Source: Marinobacter sediminicola (GTDB taxonomy: Bacteria; Pseudomonadota; Gammaproteobacteria; Pseudomonadales; Oleiphilaceae). From it: a stretch of 64,000 nucleotides of DNA. The DNA lies in contig NZ_JAVIXR010000003.1 of NCBI RefSeq assembly GCF_031157525.1, forward strand, positions 248,001 through 312,000, read 5' to 3'. Numbering within the stretch: the first letter of the stretch is position 1; each line of letters begins with the position of its first letter. A model generated the notes under the pieces. It had not been told where the DNA came from. It saw only the letters and a program-made list of their open reading frames with translations, and made no database searches. The position numbers and the translations under genes were made by a program. This document shows positions 44,453 through 54,196 of the stretch, piece after piece.

Positions 44453-45061
44453 TTATCCGTTATCGATTATTGTTTTGTTTGTTGTACTGGTTGTCTCTGT
44501 CACGGCCGCTTGCGGCTCGCCCTGATCATATAGTGTGTAGGACAATGTCAGTTTGGTGATATGGCTGGGCAAATCCTGATCCACAATAAACACCAGCGGC
44601 ATTTCCGTATTCTGGCCCGCGGACAATGGCTGCTGGTTAAAACAGAAGCATTCAGTTTTGTGGAAATACAAGGCACCTTCCGATGGCGACAGGCTGGGCA
44701 CCGCTTGGCCAACCATGTCCCGATCGGTCGGGTTCTCGGCATAGAAGTTCACGGTTGTGGCCTCCCCGGGGTGAACTTCAACGCTGCGCGCAACCGGCCG
44801 GAATATCCAAGGCATGTCCGGCCCGTTCTGGGCCAGAAACTGCACTTTAATGGTACGGCTCATGTCTGCTACTGAGCGCTCGGTAGACTCATAGCGCCCG
44901 CTGGTTTTTCCATTTATACCGGTTATTTCGCAGAACACGTCATACAGAGGCACTAGCGCAAAGCCGAAGGCAAACATTCCGGCCACGCTGGCAAGACACC
45001 AACCGATAACCCGCGCATTACTGCGCGGAGGTACCGTCTTGTTTGCCGGTTGCTCAGCCAT
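44453..45061 (-). CDS. ctaG: Cytochrome c oxidase assembly protein CtaG/Cox11
   Basis: A 202-residue protein with one N-terminal membrane helix and a periplasmic beta-sandwich. It inserts copper into the CuB site of subunit I. The copper-binding motif is in FHKTECFCFNQQPL, preceded by VPLYDVFCEITGING. It lies between ctaD and coxC as usual. Confidence 0.96.
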   Translation of the reverse strand: MAEQPANKTVPPRSNARVIGWCLASVAGMFAFGFALVPLYDVFCEITGINGKTSGRYESTERSVADMSRTIKVQFLAQNGPDMPWIFRPVARSVEVHPGEATTVNFYAENPTDRDMVGQAVPSLSPSEGALYFHKTECFCFNQQPLSAGQNTEMPLVFIVDQDLPSHITKLTLSYTLYDQGEPQAAVTETTSTTNKTIIDNG

Positions 45062-45074
45062 TTTTGTCAGCCTC

Positions 45075-46658
45075 CTATTTCACATCGGGTGGCGTGGTGA
45101 AGGTGTGGTAGGGCGCTGGTGAAGGAACTTCCCATTCAAGGCCTTCAGCACCTTCCCAGGGCTTGGCTGGCGCTTTGACACCGCCTCTGGCGCACTTCAC
45201 AACAATCAGAAGGAACAGCAGTTGGGTAGCGCCGAACATGAAGGCACCGATACTGGACACCATGTTGAAATCAGCGAACTGCAGTGCGTAATCCGGAATC
45301 CTCCGCGGCATCCCGGCAAGCCCCAGGAAGTGCATAGGGAAAAAGGCCAGGTTCATGCCGACAAATGACAACCAGAAATGGGTTTTGGCCAGAGTTTCGT
45401 CGTACATGTAGCCCGTCCACTTCGGCAGCCAGAAGTAGGCCGACGCGAAGATACCGAAGATGGCACCAGGCACCAGTACGTAATGGAAGTGGGCCACTAC
45501 AAAGTAAGTGTCGTGGTACTGGAAGTCCGCAGGAGCAATCGCCAGCATCAGGCCGGAGAAGCCGCCGATGGAAAACAGGATCACAAAGGCTATGGCAAAC
45601 AGCATGGGCGCCTCCAGTGTGAGAGAGCCCCGGAACATGGTCGCCACCCAATTGAACACCTTCACCCCTGTGGGTACGGCAATCAGCAAGGTGGCGTACA
45701 TGAAGAAGAGTTGCCCGGCCAATGGCACGCCCACAGTGAACATGTGGTGAGCCCACACCAGGAATGACAAGAGCGCGATGGCACCGGTGGCATAAACCAT
45801 GAAGGCGTAGCCAAACAAGCGCTTGCGAGAGAACGCCGGAATAATCTGGGAGATCGCCCCAAAAGCCGGGAGGATCATGATGTAAACCTCAGGGTGCCCG
45901 AAGAACCAGAACACGTGCTGGAACAGAACCGGGTCGCCGCCGCCGGCCGCATTGAAGAAGCTGGTACCGAAGTTGATATCCATCAGCATCATGGTGACCA
46001 CACCCGCCAACACTGGCATTACGGCAATCAATAGAAATGCGGTGATCAGCCAGGTCCATACAAACATGGGCATTTTCATCAGCGTCATGCCTGGCGCCCG
46101 CATGTTCAGTACCGTTGCAATTACGTTGATGGCACCCATGATCGACGACACACCCATGATGTGGATGGCGAAGATAAAGAAGGTGGTACTTGGCGGCCCA
46201 TAGGTAGTGGAGAGCGGGGCGTAGAAAGTCCAGCCAAAGTTTGGCGCACCGCCTTCCATAAACAGAGTGGAAACCAGGATCAGGAAGGCACAGGGCAGAA
46301 GCCAGAAGCTCCAGTTGTTCATCCGTGGCAATGCCATATCGGGCGCGCCGATCATTAGCGGTATCATCCAGTTTGCCAAGCCTACGAAGGCTGGCATAAC
46401 CGCACCAAAGACCATAATCAGGCCGTGCATGGTGGTCATCTGGTTGAAGAATTCCGGCTGAACAATCTGCAACCCGGGCTGGAACAGCTCTGCCCGGATA
46501 ACCATGGCCATGGTTCCGCCGAGAAGGAACATGGTGAAACTGAATATCAGGTACATAGACCCGATATCTTTGTGGTTTGTGGTCAACAACCAGCGGCTGA
46601 TGCCGCTAGCCGGGCCGTGATGATGATCTTGTGCGTGGGTACCTGCAACCGCACTCAT
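45075..46658 (-). CDS. ctaD: Cytochrome c oxidase subunit I
   Basis: A 527-residue, 12-helix catalytic subunit with heme a and the heme a3-CuB centre. Visible ligands: the histidine in MTTMHGLIMVFG (heme a), the CuB/cross-linked His-Tyr in FWFFGHPEVYIMILP, the histidine pair in VWAHHMFTVG, and the heme ligands in YFVVAHFHYVLVPG. The start is the ATG at 46658; an upstream TTG (46679) has no ribosome site. It is an A-type oxidase by the HPEVY signature. Confidence 0.97.
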   Translation of the reverse strand: MSAVAGTHAQDHHHGPASGISRWLLTTNHKDIGSMYLIFSFTMFLLGGTMAMVIRAELFQPGLQIVQPEFFNQMTTMHGLIMVFGAVMPAFVGLANWMIPLMIGAPDMALPRMNNWSFWLLPCAFLILVSTLFMEGGAPNFGWTFYAPLSTTYGPPSTTFFIFAIHIMGVSSIMGAINVIATVLNMRAPGMTLMKMPMFVWTWLITAFLLIAVMPVLAGVVTMMLMDINFGTSFFNAAGGGDPVLFQHVFWFFGHPEVYIMILPAFGAISQIIPAFSRKRLFGYAFMVYATGAIALLSFLVWAHHMFTVGVPLAGQLFFMYATLLIAVPTGVKVFNWVATMFRGSLTLEAPMLFAIAFVILFSIGGFSGLMLAIAPADFQYHDTYFVVAHFHYVLVPGAIFGIFASAYFWLPKWTGYMYDETLAKTHFWLSFVGMNLAFFPMHFLGLAGMPRRIPDYALQFADFNMVSSIGAFMFGATQLLFLLIVVKCARGGVKAPAKPWEGAEGLEWEVPSPAPYHTFTTPPDVK

Positions 46659-46715
46659 GAAAACCCCCGTTACCGCCAATTATTGTGGCTGGTGATATCT
46701 GTTATCTGGCGTTGA

Positions 46716-47840
46716 TTACTGTTGGTTCTTGTAATCGAAGATTTCTTTTGGCGTGACCATGTCACCCATCTTGTTACCCCAGGCGTTACGCTCGTAGGTA
46801 ATGATGGCGGCAAGATCCGCTTCGTTCAGCTGACCGCCGAAGGCCTGCATTGCCGTACCTGACACACCGTTAACGACAACATCGATGTGCGCGGCCATGT
46901 CTCCGGTCGCAATGGCGCTGCCCCTGAGTGCCGGGAATGCTGGTGGCGCACCGCTGCCATCTGCCTGGTGACAGGCAGCACAAGCAGTGGCGTAGGCTGT
47001 CTTGCCTCGCTCCATCAGTTCTTCCATGGTCCAGTCTTTCTGGGTCAGCTCGCGCTCTTTCTCGGCTGCGGCTTTCTGATCAGCTACCCAGGTGTTGTAT
47101 TCCTCTTCCGGCACCGCCTTTACCACCACCGGCATAAAGCCGTGATCCTTGCCACACAACTCTGTGCACTGGCCGCGATAGGTGCCTGGCTTGTCCACGC
47201 GGGTCCAGGCTTCGTTGATGAAGCCGGGGATCGCATCTTTCTTTACGCCAAAATCCGGCACCCACCAGGAGTGAATGACATCGTTTGCCGTCAGCAGGAA
47301 ACGAACCTTCTTACCTACCGGAATCACCATGGGGTTATCTACTTCCAGCAGGTAGTTTTCGCCCTTGGCCTGTCGGTTTCTGATTTGGTCTGACGGCGTT
47401 GTGAGGTTGGAAAAGTAGCCGAAATCTTCGTTGATATATTCGTACTGCCACTTCCACTGGTAGCCCGTCACCTTGATATCAATATCCGACTCAGTGGTGT
47501 CGTACATATCAATCAAGGTAGCGGTGGCGGGAATCGCCATAATGACGAGAATGACAAGCGGTATGAGTGTCCAGAGGATCTCAACCATCGTATTTTCATG
47601 AAAATTGGCAGGTTTTGCCCCCTGGGACTTACGATGGGCAAAGATAGACCAGAACATAATCCCGAATACCACGACGCCAATGGCAACGCAGATCCAGAAA
47701 ATGGTCATGTGAAGGTTAAATATATCGTTACTGGTACCGGTTACCCCGGGGGTCATGTTTACCGTCCAGTCCGCCATGGACAACGCGGGAAACAATAGAC
47801 CGCCTAAAAGGGCACCTACCCGCTGAGCGTGCACGCGCAT
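46716..47840 (-). CDS. ctaC: Cytochrome c oxidase subunit II with fused cytochrome c domain
   Basis: A 374-residue subunit. After a signal peptide (LLFPALSMADW) come two membrane helices, the electron-transfer motif GYQWKWQYEY, the CuA site QCTELCGKDHGFMP, a linker rich in Glu and Lys, and a C-terminal cytochrome c domain (CAACHQADGSGAPPAFPALR with a methionine in GTAMQAFGG). The fusion is the arrangement of caa3-type subunit II. GGAG precedes the ATG at 47840. It is first in the structural operon. Confidence 0.97.
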   Translation of the reverse strand: MRVHAQRVGALLGGLLFPALSMADWTVNMTPGVTGTSNDIFNLHMTIFWICVAIGVVVFGIMFWSIFAHRKSQGAKPANFHENTMVEILWTLIPLVILVIMAIPATATLIDMYDTTESDIDIKVTGYQWKWQYEYINEDFGYFSNLTTPSDQIRNRQAKGENYLLEVDNPMVIPVGKKVRFLLTANDVIHSWWVPDFGVKKDAIPGFINEAWTRVDKPGTYRGQCTELCGKDHGFMPVVVKAVPEEEYNTWVADQKAAAEKERELTQKDWTMEELMERGKTAYATACAACHQADGSGAPPAFPALRGSAIATGDMAAHIDVVVNGVSGTAMQAFGGQLNEADLAAIITYERNAWGNKMGDMVTPKEIFDYKNQQ

Positions 47841-48045
47841 ACTGTGTCTCCACAGAGTATTATTCTTGTCGGATTTTGCGTAATCCCTCTGCTCTTTCTC
47901 CGGCGCTCGCATTCGCCAGAAATTCGCAGAGTGAAAGCCTGCTTATGGATACATCACCATCGAGTATAGACACAGATCAAAAAAAGACTAAAAAGTCATT
48001 AAACCCAAAACGACTAAACACAACCCTTTAAGAAGCAAATCGAAT

Positions 48046-49374
48046 ATGACATTCAAATTGTCGGTTACAGACAGGCGTTTATGGGCACTGGCGTGGCCAT
48101 TGATGCTCACCAACCTGACGGTTCCTTTGTTAGGTCTGGTAGATACAGCTGTACTCGGGCACCTGGAAAGCCCGGAGTATCTGGGTGCCGTGGCGGTTGG
48201 CGCCAACCTGTTCACCATCCTGTACTGGACCTTCGGATTCATGCGCATGGGCACTACCGGGCTGGCCGCTCAGGCCTGGGGCAAGCGCGACAGCTTCAGC
48301 CAGGTTGCTCTTCTTTTGCGCTCAGTGATGTTGGCGGTGGGTATCGGCCTGTTACTGATTCTGTGCCATCAACCACTAATCCGGATCGGGCTGACTCTGA
48401 TGAACGCCAGCCCTGAAGTCACCGAGCTCGCCGCCGAATACGCGGCCATCCGAATCTGGAGCGCTCCGGCGGTGCTGTGCCAATACACGCTGGTGGGCTG
48501 GCTGATTGGTACTCAGTATGCCCGTGGGCCGATGATCATGCTGATCGTGGCTAACGGCCTGAATATCGTACTCGATGTGTTCTTCGTGACAGTGCTGGGC
48601 TGGAACAGCCGGGGCGTGGCCATTGCCACTGTGATCGCCGAGTACGGTGCCGCCATCATCGGTTTTGTTATCGTGTTACAGCGCATGCCCGATGGGCAAC
48701 GGCTCAGCCGGGAACTGTTCGGAAGCCTTAAGGACTACCTGGCCATCTTGCAGGTAAACCGCTACATCATGGTTCGCACCATTGCGCTGTTGTTGGTGCT
48801 GGCATTTTTCACCGCCCAAGGGGCTCGTCAGGGCGACACCATTCTGGCAGCCAATGCTGTGCTGATTACCTTCCTGCTCCTGATTTCCAATGCGCTGGAC
48901 GGCTTTGCCAATGCGGCAGAAGCGTTAATCGGAGAGGCCGTTGGCAGAAACAGCAAGCGGCGCATTATGGTGGTGTTTCGCTGCGCGTTACGCTGGTCTC
49001 TCTGGGGCTCGCTGTTGCTGACTGTTCTGTTCGTACTTGGTGGCCGCAGTTTGATCGCACTGCTGACCGGTATTGAAGAGGTTCGCACCACGGCCTGGCA
49101 ATATTTGCCCTGGCTCTGGCTGCTGCCGCTCACATCCGTATGGGGCTTTTTGTTTGACGGGGTATTCATCGGAGCAACACGCACCCGGGATATGCAGAAC
49201 ACCATGTTGTTTTCAGCACTGGGGGTGTTTGCCCCCGTGTGGTGGCTGACCACCGGTTGGGGAAATCACGGCCTGTGGTTTTCGCTGATCTGCCTCATGC
49301 TTGCCCGCGCAGCCAGTATGGGTTGGCTATGCTGGTCGCACACTCGCAACGATCGGTGGTTCAGCATTCAGTAG
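48046..49374 (+). CDS. MATE family efflux transporter (DinF-like)
   Basis: A 442-residue, 12-helix multidrug and toxin extrusion protein. The DinF-branch patterns are ALAWPLMLTNLTVPLLGLVD, AVLGHLESPEYLGAVAVG and TTGLAAQAWGKRD. It would export cationic compounds in exchange for Na+ or H+. It is divergent from the oxidase operon across a 205-base region. Confidence 0.92.
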   Translation: MTFKLSVTDRRLWALAWPLMLTNLTVPLLGLVDTAVLGHLESPEYLGAVAVGANLFTILYWTFGFMRMGTTGLAAQAWGKRDSFSQVALLLRSVMLAVGIGLLLILCHQPLIRIGLTLMNASPEVTELAAEYAAIRIWSAPAVLCQYTLVGWLIGTQYARGPMIMLIVANGLNIVLDVFFVTVLGWNSRGVAIATVIAEYGAAIIGFVIVLQRMPDGQRLSRELFGSLKDYLAILQVNRYIMVRTIALLLVLAFFTAQGARQGDTILAANAVLITFLLLISNALDGFANAAEALIGEAVGRNSKRRIMVVFRCALRWSLWGSLLLTVLFVLGGRSLIALLTGIEEVRTTAWQYLPWLWLLPLTSVWGFLFDGVFIGATRTRDMQNTMLFSALGVFAPVWWLTTGWGNHGLWFSLICLMLARAASMGWLCWSHTRNDRWFSIQ

Positions 49375-49455
49375 CCGATGTGCAAATGTTAACAATATCT
49401 GACACTCCAGAAATCGCAGCACGCCAAATCTCGTCTACACTTGTCAGAAAAGAAG

Positions 49456-49534
49456 GGCGCCTCGTGCCGGTATTTGGTGGCAACCCGCCGCAGCACAGTT
49501 GCCCGGTTACCCACTGCCCGATACGGGAGGCGCC
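49456..49534 (+). promoter_or_regulatory. Structured leader that can mask a ribosome binding site
   Basis: GGCGCCTC (49456-49463) pairs with GAGGCGCC (49527-49534), and the stem continues inward with CCG-TAT against ATACGG. The 3' arm contains GGGAGG, the best ribosome binding site before the gene that follows, so folding would hide it. No known riboswitch class is recognised in the loop. Confidence 0.4.
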
Positions 49535-50224
49535 TTGCGACCTCAACTTGTTCAGACACTGGCATGTCCTCAAATGACTCCACAGGCAGTTCTGGAAATC
49601 ATTGACCACGCGCGGCGCAAGGAGGCCCGCTCTGGAACCTTTCTGAAGCAGTTGCATAACAAGGCAGCGGCGTTGCCTTCGGCCGTCACCATTGAGGGCT
49701 ACCAGCCTGCAGCCTGCCTGTTTCAGTTCGCCATTGAATACATAGAAATGGCGCCACGGCTCATAGAGTGTGTGGATGCCTGTGCACAGGAAGCCGGCAA
49801 CGCTCAGCTGTTTGACCCCTTCGTGAAAGCCGCCATTGGTTACTTCACAGAGCCCTCGGTGCTGCTGGTGCACTACGATGGTCTGGACGGCCTTCTGATA
49901 CGCGCCTACCTCTGCCACCGCCTGATGGAAGAGATGCACGAAAACAATCACTCCATCCGAACCGGCGGCCTTGTCGATATAGAAGCAACTCGTGCTAACC
50001 TGCTGGTTCACGAACTTATTGGCGAACCCTTCGCAAACGAACTGGACGACTCAATTACCGTCACGGTACTGCAGATTGCCGGTACGCCGGATTATTATGA
50101 GCTCAATCTGGACCCCTTCGTTGAGCAGGTGAACAATGATGCCTGGAGCTGGATGCGACGCTACTGGGAAAACCTCCTGACCCGCAATCATATCCGCTTT
50201 TCGCTGGGCTCCAGCCAGACCTGA
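49535..50224 (+). CDS. Hypothetical cytoplasmic protein, about 229 residues
   Basis: The frame is well supported from MTPQAVLEIIDHARRKEARSG onward: a helical protein without membrane segments, with acidic patches (ACAQEAGNAQLFDPFV, CHRLMEEMHENNH). Two starts are possible: the TTG at 49535 four bases after GGGAGG, and the ATG at 49574 without a site, which would give 216 residues. I do not recognise the family. It lies between the MATE gene and the cupredoxin gene in the same direction, 42 bases before the latter. Confidence 0.7.
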   Translation: MRPQLVQTLACPQMTPQAVLEIIDHARRKEARSGTFLKQLHNKAAALPSAVTIEGYQPAACLFQFAIEYIEMAPRLIECVDACAQEAGNAQLFDPFVKAAIGYFTEPSVLLVHYDGLDGLLIRAYLCHRLMEEMHENNHSIRTGGLVDIEATRANLLVHELIGEPFANELDDSITVTVLQIAGTPDYYELNLDPFVEQVNNDAWSWMRRYWENLLTRNHIRFSLGSSQT

Positions 50225-50266
50225 CCCGGGCGGCAAACTCCGGGCAATTGAAAGGTTTTTATCAAC

Positions 50267-50932
50267 ATGACAAAGCAAACCGTTTTGCTGCTGGCAGGAT
50301 GCCTGTTGCTCACCCCGGCGCTGGCAGAAGAATTAACGGTACGAATTCAAATCACCGACGGCACCGGCCCGGTAACGGGTGCGGTGGTGTATACGCAAGA
50401 TAGCAGCCGCGCGGCCCCCATTCAGGCAGAAGTCGTTCAAAAAGATCGCATGTTCCATCCCCACGTGCTGATCCTGCCCACCGGATCCAAAGTAGACTTC
50501 CCCAACAGGGACAATACCCAGCACCACGTGTACTCCTTCTCGCCGGCAAAACCCTTTAATCTTGAGCTTTACGCGGGCAAGCCTGAGGCCCCGGTTGTAT
50601 TTGACCAGCCAGGTATTGTCGAATTGGGCTGCAATATTCATGACCATATGCAGGCGTTTATTGTGGTGGCAGACACCCGCGCCATCGGGCAAACCAATGA
50701 GCAGGGTGAGGTAAGTCTCCTACTCGATTTTGGCTCCGCTCCGGCACCCGGCGCCCTTAGCCTGAATATCTGGCACCCCCGTTTACCAGACAACACCAGG
50801 CCGGTGATCCGGGAAATCGATACCTCCAGCCTGGCGGGCGTTGCCGCACAAACCATCCCCATTGAGCTCGACCCGAAGCCACGTCATGATGGCCCTCTGG
50901 ATCATCTTCAGAAACGCTTTCAGGAGCTTTGA
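50267..50932 (+). CDS. Periplasmic cupredoxin-like protein (methylamine-utilisation-protein type)
   Basis: A 221-residue exported protein with a signal peptide ending PALAEE. The domain has the residues of a type 1 copper site: His86/87 (NTQHHVYSF), Cys122, His125 and Met128 (ELGCNIHDHM). A C-terminal beta domain follows (LLLDFGSAPAPGALSLNIWHP). Proteins like this are annotated as methylamine utilisation proteins, but no methylamine genes are here. It begins a four-gene cluster and its stop overlaps the next start. A role in electron transfer or copper-dependent sensing is likely; the partner is inferred below. Confidence 0.85.
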   Translation: MTKQTVLLLAGCLLLTPALAEELTVRIQITDGTGPVTGAVVYTQDSSRAAPIQAEVVQKDRMFHPHVLILPTGSKVDFPNRDNTQHHVYSFSPAKPFNLELYAGKPEAPVVFDQPGIVELGCNIHDHMQAFIVVADTRAIGQTNEQGEVSLLLDFGSAPAPGALSLNIWHPRLPDNTRPVIREIDTSSLAGVAAQTIPIELDPKPRHDGPLDHLQKRFQEL

Positions 50933-53292
50933 TGGGCCGCATGGCTAATCGCATCGGATTCCGCGGCCGTCTGGTTACGGCCATGGTCGCGTTGGTGGCT
51001 TTGGTCAGTCTGCTGATCGGCGCACTCTTGATGGTGTACCTGTTCGAAGATGAAAAGAGCAGAGCTCTGGAACAGCTCTCCATAGCCGAGCGTTTGACGA
51101 ACGAAGTGATCGCACGCCGCACCGATCTGGAACTCTCCCGGCTGAGCGTGGTTGTGCGCGATTTCGGTTTCCGCTCGGCCATCGCCAGCCGCGACCCGGC
51201 CACTCTCAGCAGCGCTCTGGAAAACCACAGTGGGCGCGCCGGGGCGGATTTCGCATTATTGCTGGATCAACAAGGCGAGCTTCTCGCATCCACCTTGCCC
51301 CGAGATCTAGATCTACCAGGCATTGCCTCCACACAACTCGCCAACGCCCGCCAAAATGGCTCAGACCGCTCACTCCAGACCATTGATCAGCGTGGCTATG
51401 AATTGCTGGTGGTGCCGGTTGAGGCGCCCGGGCTGCGGGCATGGCTGGTAGCCGGATTCGAGCTGGATCAGAACCTGGCAGACATTATTGCCAGGCTCAG
51501 TGGCAGCTCCGTTATTTTCCGCACAAGCGCAAACAACGCGAATGGCTTCACCAGCTTTGCGGCGTCATCGGATATCACCAGCGCCATGGATCCTGCGCTG
51601 CTCCAATCGGCAGGTGGCCACAACTTTATCGAGAGTGCCCGCTACTTCACGCGCACGCTGAGTCTTGGCGTCTCCGGGCAAGGCGCCTTTGAAGCGATCC
51701 TGATGATCAGCCGGGATGCCAGCCTGCAGAATTACTACCGCCGGGCTCTTGAAATAGTCCTGCTGGTTGCGGTGATAATGGTGCTTGCCACTGTGCTGGC
51801 ACTGCTGGTCGCCCGGTATCTGGGCAGGCCAGTGTTGCAGCTTGCCCAGTACGCCCGTGCCGTCGGGCAGGGGCTAAACCCGCAAGCGCCTGACATCCGA
51901 ACCGGCGGCGAACTCCTGCAGCTTCGGGATACCTTGAGAGATACTCTGGCCCAGCTAATCCGGCGCGAAGCCGAGATCCGCTATGCCGCAACCCACGACG
52001 AAGTAACCGGGCTGGGCAACCGTAATGCCTTGATGCACATGGCGACGGAAGGCTTCCGGGCGGTACAGCCCTGCAGCCTGATCGGGCTGCGCGTGAGTGA
52101 TCTTTCAGACATCAACGATACGCTCGGCATTGAGTTCGGCGACAAAGTACTGCTTGGCCTCTCACAACGGCTAAGGGACGAACTCCCCGATGCCCGGCAC
52201 GTGGCACGAACCGGTGGCGGTGAGTTTCTTGCATTGCTACCAGCGTGCAGCCCGGAAGCTTTGGATCATAGAACGAAGGGTCTGCTTGCCAGCGCCGAAT
52301 CCCCGCTGAATGTCGACGGCACGCCGTTTTCACTAAAAGCCACCCTGATCTCCATGCAGCTGCCCAACGATGCCTCTAACACCAATGAGCTGAGACGGCG
52401 CGTGAACCTGACGTTTGAGCAAGCCGTGCAGCAGGGCCTTGCGATCACACGTTACGAGCCCGGGCGGGACGAGAACCACCTGCGCGAGCTCAAATTGATT
52501 TCCGACCTGCACAGCGCCATCCGCAACGATGGCCTGTACATGAACTATCAGCCCAAGCTGGACAGCCACACCGGCAAGCTGCTTCAGGTGGAAGCACTGG
52601 TGCGCTGGATACACCCGGAGCTGGGCTTTATCTCACCGGAAGAGTTCATCTTTCTGGCTGAACAGTCAGGCCAGATCCACGAGCTGACGGATCATATTTT
52701 GCAACGGGTTGCCGATGATGCCCGCGCCTGGTTCCACGAGGGTCTGGATGTTGGTGTGGCCATTAATCTTTCCGCAATGGATCTGACCAGGCCGGGGCTG
52801 GCCGAACGCGTAGCCCGAACCTTCGCAGGCTGGCACCACAGCATGGATCGCATCACGCTTGAAGTCACAGAAAGCGCACTGATGGACGACCCGGTAGAAG
52901 CCATGGCAACGTTAAATCGCCTACGGGATCTGGGCGTTACGCTGTCCGTTGACGATTTTGGCACCGGCTACTCTTCGCTGTCCCAGCTACGTAAACTGCC
53001 GGTTCAGGAGCTGAAAATCGACAAATCCTTTGTTTTGAAGCTGAATGCTGAACCTCAGGACCAGTTGATTGTGAAATCCACCATCGACATGGCCCACGGC
53101 CTTGGCTTGAAGGTGGTCGCAGAAGGTATCGAAAACCTGGAAACCTGGAAGCTGCTGCAGTCCTGGGGCTGCAACGTAGGCCAAGGCTTTTTCCTTAGCC
53201 GCCCGGTTTCCAAGGCTGACCTTATGCAAACAGCCGCTAGTCTTTTGGAGCGCCAGCACGATCTGGCCGATATGTCTCAGGAGCATTCTTAA
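50932..53292 (+). CDS. Membrane GGDEF-EAL protein, probable c-di-GMP phosphodiesterase
   Basis: A 786-residue protein: membrane helix about residues 12-35, periplasmic sensory region to about 275, second helix (LLVAVIMVLATVLALLVARYL), HAMP-like linker, GGDEF and EAL domains. The GGDEF signature is GGGEF (52213-52227) with the metal aspartate changed to Gly, so cyclase activity is doubtful. The EAL domain keeps EALVRW, NLSAMD, DDFGTGYSS, ELKIDKSFV and AEGIEN and should hydrolyse c-di-GMP. ATG at 50932 follows AGGAG and overlaps the cupredoxin stop. The periplasmic domain could read the state of the neighbouring cupredoxin or globin (inference). Confidence 0.92.
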   Translation: MGRMANRIGFRGRLVTAMVALVALVSLLIGALLMVYLFEDEKSRALEQLSIAERLTNEVIARRTDLELSRLSVVVRDFGFRSAIASRDPATLSSALENHSGRAGADFALLLDQQGELLASTLPRDLDLPGIASTQLANARQNGSDRSLQTIDQRGYELLVVPVEAPGLRAWLVAGFELDQNLADIIARLSGSSVIFRTSANNANGFTSFAASSDITSAMDPALLQSAGGHNFIESARYFTRTLSLGVSGQGAFEAILMISRDASLQNYYRRALEIVLLVAVIMVLATVLALLVARYLGRPVLQLAQYARAVGQGLNPQAPDIRTGGELLQLRDTLRDTLAQLIRREAEIRYAATHDEVTGLGNRNALMHMATEGFRAVQPCSLIGLRVSDLSDINDTLGIEFGDKVLLGLSQRLRDELPDARHVARTGGGEFLALLPACSPEALDHRTKGLLASAESPLNVDGTPFSLKATLISMQLPNDASNTNELRRRVNLTFEQAVQQGLAITRYEPGRDENHLRELKLISDLHSAIRNDGLYMNYQPKLDSHTGKLLQVEALVRWIHPELGFISPEEFIFLAEQSGQIHELTDHILQRVADDARAWFHEGLDVGVAINLSAMDLTRPGLAERVARTFAGWHHSMDRITLEVTESALMDDPVEAMATLNRLRDLGVTLSVDDFGTGYSSLSQLRKLPVQELKIDKSFVLKLNAEPQDQLIVKSTIDMAHGLGLKVVAEGIENLETWKLLQSWGCNVGQGFFLSRPVSKADLMQTAASLLERQHDLADMSQEHS

Positions 53293-54194
53293 TGACGCGC
53301 CTTGTCGCACAACCTGTTAAAAAACTGTGGGCCGGAACGCTTGTGACTCTGGGGCTTTTGGCTTCTCCCGTGGTTATGGCCGATGTGGGTAGCCGTATTT
53401 GGGCAACCGGCGGTGTCACAACCATAGAAGGCAGCGCGGGCGGCGGCCTGGTGCCCTGGGCCATGCTTGGAAGCTACGCCAGTGACGAAGAGTGGGGCGG
53501 CACCCTGGCCCTCAGCCGCGCCGAGGTAGACGACTACAGTTTGGCTGTTACTGGTGCTGGCTTGAACTGGAACAACCGCATTGAGGTGACCGTCGCCCGC
53601 CAGACTCTGGATCTCGACAGCCTGGTATTCACCCTGAAAAACGGCTTTGGGCTGGAACAGGATGAGTTGAACCAGGATATTTTCGGCGTAAAAGTGCGAT
53701 TGGTTGGCGATGTTCTCTACAGCCCTTGGGGGCAATGGTCTGCGGGCTTACAGCACAAGCGGCAACGGGATTTCACCGTGCCAAACGCCATCGGCGCCCG
53801 GGACGACAGCGGCACCGATGTGTACTTCTCTGGCTCCAAAGTATTTTTTGCCGCTGTATTTGGCCGTAACCTTCTGGTGAACGGCACTTTACGGGGCACC
53901 CGAGCCAATCAGGGCGGGTTGCTGGGTTTTGGCGGCGACTTGAACAACGGCTATGAAGTAATGGCAGAAGCCGGTGTTGGCGTATTTATTAACCGACAAT
54001 GGCTGGTGGGAGCCGAGTACCGACAAAAGCCCGACAACCTGAGCTTTGCCCGCGAAGACGACTGGTGGGATATGTTTATTGCCTGGGTGCCGGATCGCCG
54101 CCTGGCAGTCACAGCTGCATTTGTGAACCTTGGCGATATCGCCACCCTGGAAGACCAGCAGGGTATTTATCTGTCTTTGCAGGGGAGTTTCTGA
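53292..54194 (+). CDS. DUF3034 outer-membrane beta-barrel protein
   Basis: A 300-residue exported protein with a signal peptide (LLASPVVMADVG) followed by alternating beta-strand sequence and a C-terminal aromatic residue (YLSLQGSF), as in outer-membrane barrels. The glycine-rich start ATGGVTTIEGSAGGGLVPWA and the end DMFIAWVPDRRLAVTAAFVNLG fit the DUF3034 family. The ATG overlaps the stop of the EAL gene (TAATG). Function unknown; it may anchor or admit a ligand for the cluster. Confidence 0.85.
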   Translation: MTRLVAQPVKKLWAGTLVTLGLLASPVVMADVGSRIWATGGVTTIEGSAGGGLVPWAMLGSYASDEEWGGTLALSRAEVDDYSLAVTGAGLNWNNRIEVTVARQTLDLDSLVFTLKNGFGLEQDELNQDIFGVKVRLVGDVLYSPWGQWSAGLQHKRQRDFTVPNAIGARDDSGTDVYFSGSKVFFAAVFGRNLLVNGTLRGTRANQGGLLGFGGDLNNGYEVMAEAGVGVFINRQWLVGAEYRQKPDNLSFAREDDWWDMFIAWVPDRRLAVTAAFVNLGDIATLEDQQGIYLSLQGSF

Positions 54195-54196
54195 TC

